From: Rhodococcoides corynebacterioides
Lineage (GTDB): Bacteria > Actinomycetota > Actinomycetes > Mycobacteriales > Mycobacteriaceae
DNA length: 64,000 nucleotides
Direction: 5' to 3'
NCBI RefSeq assembly: GCF_019834675.1
Contig: NZ_JABUBU010000005.1
Coordinates: 84,264-148,263 of the forward strand
Shown here: one piece after another, positions 44,149 through 50,638 of the stretch
Numbering within the stretch: position 1 is the first letter of the stretch
How the letters are laid out: every line of letters begins with the position of its first letter
Program-made: the position numbers and the translations under genes
The notes under the pieces: generated by a model
Told to the model about the DNA's origin: nothing
Databases searched by the model: none
Seen by the model: only the letters and a program-made list of their open reading frames with translations

Positions 44149-44935
44149 AGCCGACTCCCTCCATGAGCAGTCCCGACGTACGGCGGTAGATGCTGGCTAA
44201 ATTGCGGGCATCCGTCGTACCCCAGTCGAGGAGACTGGTCTGCGCCTCAGCGGAGTCCTTCAATACCACTCGCTTAGGAACAGGGTCTCCGATGATCGTG
44301 ATGCAATCAGCGATTTCCGCCAGCTGCTCGCGACCAGCAATGGTGTTGCGTTCGTGGAGGTTGATGATCGCGCCCATCAGCTCCAACGTCGGGTTGTAGC
44401 TGCGGCGAACCACGTCGATGGTTCGTCGTAGCCGCGCCAGTCCGTTTGCAGAGAAGAGTGCTGACTGACTCACCACGAGGGCTTGCCGGGCCGCGACCAG
44501 CGCGTTGATCGTCAACAGGTCCAAGCTTGGCGGGCAGTCGATGACCACCAGCTCGTAGCTCGGAGCTATCAGCTCGAGCGCATCGCGGAGCCGTCGCTCG
44601 CGTCCAGCGCCACCCAAGATCAACTCGTCCCGTACGAAAGCAAGGGATTCCGAGTTTGGATCGGTGGCGACTAGATCGACGCCGCCCCAGATGGACGGTG
44701 CCACCACGTCCGCAAGGGTTGCGGCCGACCTGCCTGACAGTGCATCCGCCATTACCGCGTCGCCAGGGGATGACCCACCGGAGCTGAGCACAGTGCTCAG
44801 GTTCCCTTGCGGGTCCATGTCGAGCGCCAGAACTCGGTGGCCGGCGCGGCGGGCGGCATCGACGATGTGAAAGGTGGTTGTCGTCTTACCTACTCCACCC
44901 TTCTGATTACAGAAAGCAATCACGTTGTGTGACAT
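44135..44935 (-). CDS. parA: ParA-family partition ATPase
   Basis: A 266-aa protein with the deviant Walker A KGGVGKTT (residues 12-19, signature lysine present), the DMDPQGNLS motif near residue 41, and IDCPPSLDLLT near 132. There is no N-terminal HTH, so it belongs to the small ParA group and its autoregulation would come from the RHH partner. It segregates or stabilises the excised circular form of the element; some ICE ParA proteins also help maintain the integrated form. ATG 44935 is the only reasonable start. Confidence 0.92.
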   Translation of the reverse strand: MSHNVIAFCNQKGGVGKTTTTFHIVDAARRAGHRVLALDMDPQGNLSTVLSSGGSSPGDAVMADALSGRSAATLADVVAPSIWGGVDLVATDPNSESLAFVRDELILGGAGRERRLRDALELIAPSYELVVIDCPPSLDLLTINALVAARQALVVSQSALFSANGLARLRRTIDVVRRSYNPTLELMGAIINLHERNTIAGREQLAEIADCITIIGDPVPKRVVLKDSAEAQTSLLDWGTTDARNLASIYRRTSGLLMEGVGYGTP

Positions 44936-45749
44936 GCGTGTGTCCTCTCACTGGTGAATGATTCTTCGGCGCTGGGTTGCCTTACGCGTGATACCTGCAA
45001 TACGGGTGAAGGAGTTTTGGCAAGGGATGGCTGCATTGGATGTCTGGGCAGCATCGCAATCCATACACGCCATCCCAGCCACGCCCGATACCGGTAGGTA
45101 CCGATTGGGATGCGTTACCCGCACGGGACTAATTACCCGAAATGCCAACGTTGCGGGAACAGCAGTCAATGCTGCGAACACCTCCAACACAGCAATGCTG
45201 ATAATTCGTGGGAGGTCATCGAACCCACACCGAAGTCGGTCTTAAGCTGGAACTGCTGCGCGTTCCGCGAGCACCGAGGATCGAAATTGTGAACATCAAG
45301 GTTGGTCCCGTCTACTGCGTCGAACTTCGTACTGCTTCACCCGGACCCCCCAGGGGTGAACCCCATCGTCCGCACCCACGTTGTCCGCTCCACGCCCTCT
45401 GGCCCCGCGTCGTGACGACGCGTGGCTGATCGGTATCGCCACCCCGTGAATGATCAGTTCGCGGAAGTGGTGCCTCGCGGCCGGTCGACGAGGATCGCTA
45501 AAGGGTGCACAGTCAACGGCGGCAGGCTGGTTATCGTCGGGCTCTGCCTGAAAACGACGCGCCGCCGAAATGCCTGCATCATGTCCTGTGCTGATGCGGG
45601 CACGTCGATCGGCTGTGAGTGAGTGGTAGCGGGACGAGTCACCGCCTCGGAGGGGCTATTCCAGGAATGGCAACAAATGCCTTGATGGAAATCGCTCGCT
45701 GATCTAAAGTATTCTTCTGAAGCCTTCTTCCTTGCAGGTGGTAGGCCTA
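44936..45749. other. Gene-free region upstream of parA, candidate centromere
   Basis: No confident gene in 800 bp. TACC(C/G)(G/A)-type hexamers recur at 45089, 45099, 45116 and 45134, and CAATGCTG occurs twice near 45170 and 45200. Spaced short repeats in front of parA are what an RHH centromere would look like. The rest (45250-45750) shows nothing clear. Confidence 0.4.
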
Positions 45750-45796
45750 GTGCCCTCGGCTCCGGTGCTCGACACACCGGGTTCAGCCGAGGGCAC
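45750..45796 (-). terminator. Nested hairpin terminator after the excisionase
   Basis: Outer 12-bp perfect stem (arm GTGCCCTCGGCT) with an inner CCGGTG/CACCGG stem. It lies 33 nt downstream of the excisionase stop. Confidence 0.75.
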
Positions 45797-45829
45797 CTTC
45801 GTTTCGACAGGGGCCGACGTCAGCGCCGC

Positions 45830-46027
45830 TCAGGCAACGCCCGCACCGCCAGCGCTCTGAGACTCCAGGCGTTCGATGTACTCGTCAATGGCCGTGTCCG
45901 GTATCAGGCGGCGCTTGCCGACCTTGACGCTCCGGATCTCGCCAGACGCGATCTTGTTGAAGAAGCTGGATCGACCGAGCCCGGTGCGGGACATGCCTTC
46001 CTGCACCGAGAAGAGCTGCCTGCTCAT
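45830..46027 (-). CDS. xis: Excisionase (HTH_17 recombination directionality factor)
   Basis: A 65-aa protein with the excisionase pattern: LFSVQEGMSRTGLGRSSFFN, a basic turn, VKVGKRRLIPDTAIDEYIERL. It should bind next to the att sites and bias the integrase toward excision. ATG 46027 has AGGAGG 5 nt upstream. It is divergent from the XRE-type regulator, and the integrase lies beyond that, a common control layout for excision. The assignment as Xis of this integrase is by position. Confidence 0.8.
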   Translation of the reverse strand: MSRQLFSVQEGMSRTGLGRSSFFNKIASGEIRSVKVGKRRLIPDTAIDEYIERLESQSAGGAGVA

Positions 46028-46157
46028 CACATCCTCCTGTCGTGAATCACCACCGGCTTCCCGCTCTTACGGTTGGTCTCGAGTGGTTCCACCGCAACAT
46101 AGCCTGCTCGTGGATTCACCGCAATACGTGGTGTTTTGTCCAGTAAGATGCGTATGC
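46028..46157. promoter_or_regulatory. Divergent control region between excisionase and XRE regulator
   Basis: ACCGCAACAT (46091-46100) and ACCGCAATAC (46119-46128) form a near-direct repeat 28 bp apart, suited to an operator. TAAGAT (46144-46149) 8 nt before the regulator ATG suggests a leaderless mRNA for that gene. Confidence 0.4.
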
Positions 46158-46790
46158 ATGACGCAGGAGTGGACCCAACAGCTGGTCGATAGGGTGGGGA
46201 GAGAGGTACGCCGTGCGCGAACCGCCTCCTCTCCGCCCCTGTCAGGGCAGGCACTCTCAGACCGTACGGCGGAGCTGGGCCACCCGATCTCGCGCGCCGT
46301 GATATCCGACTTGGAGACAGGTCGGCGTCGCGGTCTCGACGTTGCCGACCTCATTGTGTTGGCGGCCGCGCTGCGAATTTCCCCCGTGCAACTGCTGTTT
46401 CCCGAACTCCCGCGCGGATCTGTGGACGTCCTGCCCGGGCGACCGCACGAGTCCCACGACGCGGTGCGATGGTTTGCCGGCGAGACCGGCCTGTTCGCCT
46501 CGTCGGGTGATTGGGAAACCGGAACCGGCGAGTCTGCAAAGGTTTGGACTCGGGAAGAGCTGGCGCCGGAGATCGACCGCATCACCGTTACGCGACAGTG
46601 GCTCAGGGCAATCGCCTCGATGAGGGGGGCGCAATCGCAGATCACGCGAGCTCTCGCATCCGAGGAACCGCGGGAACAGATCAGCACTTTGGAAGATCTG
46701 TACGACGACGCACGAGATCGCGCTGAAAAGCTGGTCAGGCAGATGACTGAGCTCGGCATGGACGTCAGGGAGGGCGATCCCCGTGTCTGA
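46158..46790 (+). CDS. XRE-type transcriptional regulator
   Basis: A 210-aa protein. Residues 8-72 are a Cro/CI-type helix-turn-helix (VGREVRRARTA, then GQALSDRTAELG, ISRAVISDLETGRRRGLDVADLIVLAAAL). The remaining 130 residues are helical and probably dimerise or sense a signal (RALASEEPREQISTLEDLYDDARDRAEKLV). ATG 46158 follows a -10 box closely. From its place between excisionase and integrase it is likely the switch for excision; this is inference. Confidence 0.82.
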   Translation: MTQEWTQQLVDRVGREVRRARTASSPPLSGQALSDRTAELGHPISRAVISDLETGRRRGLDVADLIVLAAALRISPVQLLFPELPRGSVDVLPGRPHESHDAVRWFAGETGLFASSGDWETGTGESAKVWTREELAPEIDRITVTRQWLRAIASMRGAQSQITRALASEEPREQISTLEDLYDDARDRAEKLVRQMTELGMDVREGDPRV

Positions 46791-46885
46791 CTTGTCGTTA
46801 CTTCGGATCGCCGGGAACCGGGCGCCGACGTTCCCGCTGGCGCGAGTCGGTGAGAACCCGCCATCTCCGAGACCGGTCCATCGTC

Positions 46886-48142
46886 GTGGCTAGGCAGCAA
46901 CTGCCACCGCAGATCAAGAAGATCTCAGTCCGCGACAAGCGCACTGGTGCAACGGTGATCCGGTACGAGGTTCGCGTTGATACGCCCAACCCCGCAGCCA
47001 CGTACGCGTCCTCGGATGGAACCCTTACTCCACCCCGTCGTTCGCAAAGTCGACGACGATTCGCCACCGAGAGGGAAGCGCGCGCCGCGCTCAATCGTGC
47101 TTTCGATGACCGCAACGACCCCATGTACGTCGCGCCGTCCACCGTAACGGTCGACGAAGCCTGCTCGGCTTACCTTTCCGGTCGACACAATCTGAAGCCA
47201 ACGACTCTCGTCTCCTACACGCAAGCTCTCAAGCCCATCCGGCTCGTACACGGGGACACCCCTATACAGAAACTGACCAAACAGCATCTCGACACGCTCG
47301 TTCGTGACCTTCTCTCCGGTTCGATGCCGAAGAGCGCTGGCCGCCGGAAGCCGTGGAAAGCCATCTCGGTGAACCACATGTTGAACGTCGTGTCCATGGT
47401 GCTCACCCAAGAGGTCAAACAAGGGCGATTGGTGCGCGACGTCGCTGCCCTGGTCGACCGATTGCCCCGTGAACACCACAAAAGCGAGACGTACACCCAG
47501 GACGAAGTCGTGCTGATCTTGAAGGCCGCGTCCAGCTCGCGCGTCGGGCACGCTTGGGTGCTGGCGCTCTACGGTCTTCGACGAGGTGAGATCTGCGGGC
47601 TCCGGTGGCGGGACGTGGATCTCGAGCTGGGCACGATCACGATTGCCAACAACCGAGTCAGTGTCAACGGTCGAGCCTCGGACGGAGCACCCAAATCACG
47701 AAGCTCACGGCGGACGCTCCCCTTGACCGACGCACTCCGGAGAAGCCTGCTCAGCGCGAGGGAAACGCAAGCGGGCGAGTCGACAGCAGCCGGTCGCGAC
47801 TACCAGGAGGGCAGCCACGTCGTCTGCGACGAGTTGGGCCGCGCCTACCACCCGGACAGCATTTCCGGCCTATGGGAAAGGTTCACCCTCCGCGCAAAGG
47901 TACGACCTCTGAGGTTGCATGATTGTCGACACTCGTGCGGAACTCTGATGCACCTTCAAGGTGTTCCGATAGCAGTGATCGCAGCCTGGCTGGGGCACAG
48001 CGACAACGCGTTCACCATGCGCACTTACGTCCATGCTCAGGGCGATGCAATGCTGGACGGCGCCGACGTACTGCAGACGATGATGACAGCCGGGACTGCA
48101 GCCGACTCGAACAGGGATCCGCAACCTCCGTCCCAGGAGTGA
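46886..48142 (+). CDS. int: Tyrosine site-specific integrase
   Basis: A 418-aa phage-type integrase: an N-terminal arm-binding region (IKKISVRDKRTGATVIRYEVRV), a core-binding domain (about residues 80-180) and a catalytic domain with Arg in LYGLRRGEICGLRW near 230, HDCRHSCG (His345, Arg348), LGHSDN, and the nucleophile Tyr381 in MRTYVHA. GTG 46886 is chosen; GTG 46850 in frame is possible. It reads toward the tRNA-Thr, 180 bp away, which is taken to be its attachment site. It should integrate and, with Xis, excise the element. Confidence 0.93.
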   Translation: MARQQLPPQIKKISVRDKRTGATVIRYEVRVDTPNPAATYASSDGTLTPPRRSQSRRRFATEREARAALNRAFDDRNDPMYVAPSTVTVDEACSAYLSGRHNLKPTTLVSYTQALKPIRLVHGDTPIQKLTKQHLDTLVRDLLSGSMPKSAGRRKPWKAISVNHMLNVVSMVLTQEVKQGRLVRDVAALVDRLPREHHKSETYTQDEVVLILKAASSSRVGHAWVLALYGLRRGEICGLRWRDVDLELGTITIANNRVSVNGRASDGAPKSRSSRRTLPLTDALRRSLLSARETQAGESTAAGRDYQEGSHVVCDELGRAYHPDSISGLWERFTLRAKVRPLRLHDCRHSCGTLMHLQGVPIAVIAAWLGHSDNAFTMRTYVHAQGDAMLDGADVLQTMMTAGTAADSNRDPQPPSQE

Positions 48143-48275
48143 GCACCCACGTCACGCTCGCGCAGGGCTTCGTCCAAGGTCATACAGAGTTGCCAAGGCG
48201 GTACGCAAGGACCAGTTCGGTTCGGGATGTGTCATTCTGTGTCACCCGGACGCCCTCGAGGTCCCCAACACAGAA

Positions 48276-48307
48276 GTACCTGACCAGCATCGTGGCTGGT
48301 CAGGTAC
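48276..48307. terminator. Hairpin between integrase and tRNA-Thr
   Basis: Perfect 13-bp stem (arm GTACCTGACCAGC) with a 6-nt loop, 14 nt beyond the 3' end of the tRNA. It can end the tRNA transcript and the integrase transcript from the other side, or serve as an attachment-site arm. Confidence 0.65.
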
Positions 48308-48320
48308 AGGATGTAGATGG

Positions 48321-48350
48321 AGCCGCCTTGGGGAATCGAACCCCAGACCT
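48321..48350. other. Probable attachment site (3' end of tRNA-Thr)
   Basis: The 3' third of the tRNA gene (T arm and acceptor) faces the integrase, the usual crossover position for tyrosine integrases. The exact core cannot be set without the second copy at the left end. Confidence 0.5.
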
Positions 48351-48393
48351 TTTCATTACGAGTGAAATGCTCTACCGACTGAGCTAAGGCGGC
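48321..48393 (-). tRNA. thrV: tRNA-Thr (CGT)
   Basis: A complete cloverleaf on the minus strand: acceptor GCCGCCT/AGGCGGC, D arm GCTC-GAGC, anticodon stem TTTCA/TGAAA with loop CTCGTAA (anticodon CGT, reading ACG), T stem TGGGG/CCCCA with loop TTCGATT, discriminator T. No CCA is encoded. The gene stays whole at the junction with the mobile element, so integration restored the 3' end. The symbol is by analogy with mycobacteria. Confidence 0.97.
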
Positions 48394-48456
48394 GCGGCCC
48401 CGCGAGGAGCCGGGACGAGTCTAACCACTCGCCCCGGCCACCACCAAAACGGGCCC

Positions 48457-49644
48457 CTACCTGGCCGCCGCACCCAGCGTGGCCACCATCGCGTCGACGG
48501 CGAACTTGGGCTTGACGTTCATCTCGAGCGCCTCCCGGCACCGGAGGATCGCTTCGATACAGGTCAGCAGCGACTCCGCCGAGCACACCGACGCCAGCCC
48601 GCGCGCCTGATCGACCATGTCGGGGTGGGTGAGCGTGGATTCGGCGCCGAAGGACTGGGCCAGCGCGTCCCGATACAGCCCCGCGAGGTCGATGAGCGCC
48701 CGGTCCAACGCGTCACGGCCGGTGCGGGTCCGGCGCGACTTCTGCCGCGCCTCGAGCTCCTTGAGCACACCCGCCGAGCCCCGCAGCGCACCCGCCGCAC
48801 CCTTGCCGGTACCGCCCGCGCCGAGGGCCGTGCGCAGCTCCTCGGTCTCCTGCTCGTCCCGTGCCGAGTTGAGCTCGACCGCGTCGAGTTCGGCGGCCTT
48901 CACCAGTTCCTCGACGACGGCGTACTGCGTGGCCGGCCGCAGCGCGGCCTTGGCGATACCCAGGGCCCGCTGGCGCCGGTCGCGTGCGTCGGCGTCCGTC
49001 GCCAATCGCCGCGCCCGGCCGACGTGCCCGCCGCCGACGGACGCCGCCCACGCGGCCGTCTTCTCGTCCAACCCGTCGTTCTCGCGCAGGACGCGGGCGA
49101 TGTCGTCGGGCCTGGGGGTGACCAGCGCGACGTGGCGACACCGCGAGCGAATGGTGACGGCGATGTCCTCCGGATCCACCGACGGCGCGCACAGCAGGAA
49201 GATGGTCCGCGCGGGCGGTTCCTCGACCGCTTTCAGCAGAGCGTTGTACGCCCGCTCGCCGAGCCGGTCCGCGTCCTCGATCACGACGATCTGCCACAGC
49301 CCGGTCGACGGACGACGCGCGGCCATCTGCACGACGTCGCGCATCTCCTTGACCGAGATGGACAGTCCCTGCGGCACGATGCGTCGGACGTCGCCGTGCG
49401 TCCCGTGCAGGGTGGTGGTGCAGGCGTGGCAACGGCCGCAGCCGACGACGTCCGGATCGGTGCACTGCAGCGCGGCGGCGAAGCACACCGCGGCGATGGA
49501 GCGGCCCGAGCCCGGCGGTCCGGTGAACAGCCACGAATGGGTCATGCGCGACCCGATGTCACCCTCACGGGCAGCGTGCGCCGCGTCGGTCAGTTCGGCC
49601 ACCACCTCGTGCTGGCCGACCAGCCGATCGAACACTCCCGCCAT
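48457..49644 (-). CDS. holB: DNA polymerase III subunit delta-prime
   Basis: A 395-aa clamp-loader AAA+ protein. GPPGSGRS (residues 42-49) is a Walker A in which the lysine is arginine, as expected for the non-hydrolysing delta-prime subunit. A zinc site follows (Cys61, Cys69, Cys72, Cys75 in GCGRCHAC). ALLKAVEEPPARTIFLLC and IRSRCRH are the conserved clamp-loader segments. It helps load the sliding clamp. It corresponds to M. tuberculosis Rv3644c by order and type. It is the first chromosomal gene after the tRNA. Confidence 0.93.
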   Translation of the reverse strand: MAGVFDRLVGQHEVVAELTDAAHAAREGDIGSRMTHSWLFTGPPGSGRSIAAVCFAAALQCTDPDVVGCGRCHACTTTLHGTHGDVRRIVPQGLSISVKEMRDVVQMAARRPSTGLWQIVVIEDADRLGERAYNALLKAVEEPPARTIFLLCAPSVDPEDIAVTIRSRCRHVALVTPRPDDIARVLRENDGLDEKTAAWAASVGGGHVGRARRLATDADARDRRQRALGIAKAALRPATQYAVVEELVKAAELDAVELNSARDEQETEELRTALGAGGTGKGAAGALRGSAGVLKELEARQKSRRTRTGRDALDRALIDLAGLYRDALAQSFGAESTLTHPDMVDQARGLASVCSAESLLTCIEAILRCREALEMNVKPKFAVDAMVATLGAAAR

Positions 49645-49654
49645 GACGGCGAGC

Positions 49655-50605
49655 CTAGTGCTGCGCTCCGACAGTGCCCGACCGGCGGCCGCGCAGGCGC
49701 GCGATACCGGCCAGGACGGCCACCACGATCGACCCGACGATCAGCCCCAGCAGCGCCGAGAACAGGGTGTTGACGATCCAGGCGAGGACTCCGCCGATCC
49801 CGCCGACGCCGTGCACCGCCTCCTCGGCGTGATGCACCAGCTCGTACAGCGGGTGGAAGCCGAGCTCGTCGATGCCGACCAGCAGGATGTGGCCGCCGAC
49901 CCACAGCATCGCGGCGGTGCCGACCACGGAGAGCACGCTCATGACCTTCGGCATCCCGCGGACCAGACCGCGTCCGACGGTCTGCGCGATGCCCGACGAC
50001 GTGTCGGCGAGACGAAGACCGATGTCGTCCATCTTCACGATCAGCCCGACGACGCCGTAGACCACCACGGTGATCACGACGGCGACGACGGCGAGAATGA
50101 TCAACCGGGACCAGAAGCCCTCGGAGGCGATGGTGTCGAGGGCGATGACCATGATCTCGGCCGAGAGGATGAGGTCGGTGCGGACCGCGCCGGCGACGAC
50201 GGTGTCCTCGTCCCGCGGCCCGTCCTCCTCGTGGTCGTGCGCGCCGTGACCGCTGAGCGCACCCCAGATCTTGTGCACCGCTTCGTAACTCAGGTACGCG
50301 CCGCCGACCATGAGGATCGGCGTGAGCAGCCACGGCAGGAACTGACTGAGCAGCAGCGCGATCGGCAGGATGATGATCAGCTTGTTGCGCAGCGAGCCGA
50401 TCGCGATGCGCTTGACGATCGGCAGTTCCCGCTCCGCCGCCAGTCCGCGGACGTACTGGGGAGTGACCGCGGTGTCGTCGATGACGACACCCGCGGCCTT
50501 CGCCGTGGCCTTGCCGGTGGCGGCACCGACGTCGTCGATGGACGCCGCGGCCAGGCGCGCGAGCGCGGCGACGTCGTCGAGCAGGGCAACCAGTCCTCCG
50601 GCCAT
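49655..50605 (-). CDS. DUF808 family membrane protein
   Basis: A 316-aa protein. The DUF808 (YedI-type) start GGLVALLDDVAALARLAAASIDDVGAATGKA is followed by TPQYVRGL and RELPIVKRIAIGSLRNKLI, then several membrane helices (about residues 75-105, 145-165, 165-190, 215-240, 275-300) and a histidine-containing loop (GHGAHDHEEDG). The function is not established. It lies between holB and topA, where M. tuberculosis instead has an adenylate cyclase gene. Confidence 0.9.
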   Translation of the reverse strand: MAGGLVALLDDVAALARLAAASIDDVGAATGKATAKAAGVVIDDTAVTPQYVRGLAAERELPIVKRIAIGSLRNKLIIILPIALLLSQFLPWLLTPILMVGGAYLSYEAVHKIWGALSGHGAHDHEEDGPRDEDTVVAGAVRTDLILSAEIMVIALDTIASEGFWSRLIILAVVAVVITVVVYGVVGLIVKMDDIGLRLADTSSGIAQTVGRGLVRGMPKVMSVLSVVGTAAMLWVGGHILLVGIDELGFHPLYELVHHAEEAVHGVGGIGGVLAWIVNTLFSALLGLIVGSIVVAVLAGIARLRGRRSGTVGAQH

Positions 50606-50638
50606 GGGCCGACCTTACGCCGTACTCGGGTCGGCCGA

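Larger units (their letters stand above)
1..48320. mobile_element. Integrated conjugative element (right end at tRNA-Thr; left end outside window)
   Basis: The stretch carries a coupling protein, a MobF relaxase, a partition pair, a type III restriction-modification pair, a toxin-antitoxin pair, an excisionase and, at its right edge, a tyrosine integrase reading toward the 3' end of a tRNA-Thr gene. This is the usual layout of a tRNA-integrated conjugative element. Everything right of the tRNA is housekeeping DNA with mycobacterial synteny. The left boundary and the other att copy are not visible, so the total size and the remaining type IV secretion genes are unknown. An integrated conjugative plasmid would look the same, given parA. 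Confidence 0.85.

Noticed and set aside
43807..44935. parA pair as part of a ParABS set with the ParB-domain protein at 31-32.6 kb
   Set aside because: The small RHH gene overlapping parA is the better partner; the ParB-domain gene is 12 kb away with its own promoter region.
45422..45777. Small ORFs on both strands between parA and xis
   Set aside because: They overlap each other, lack ribosome sites and have no recognisable composition or motif.
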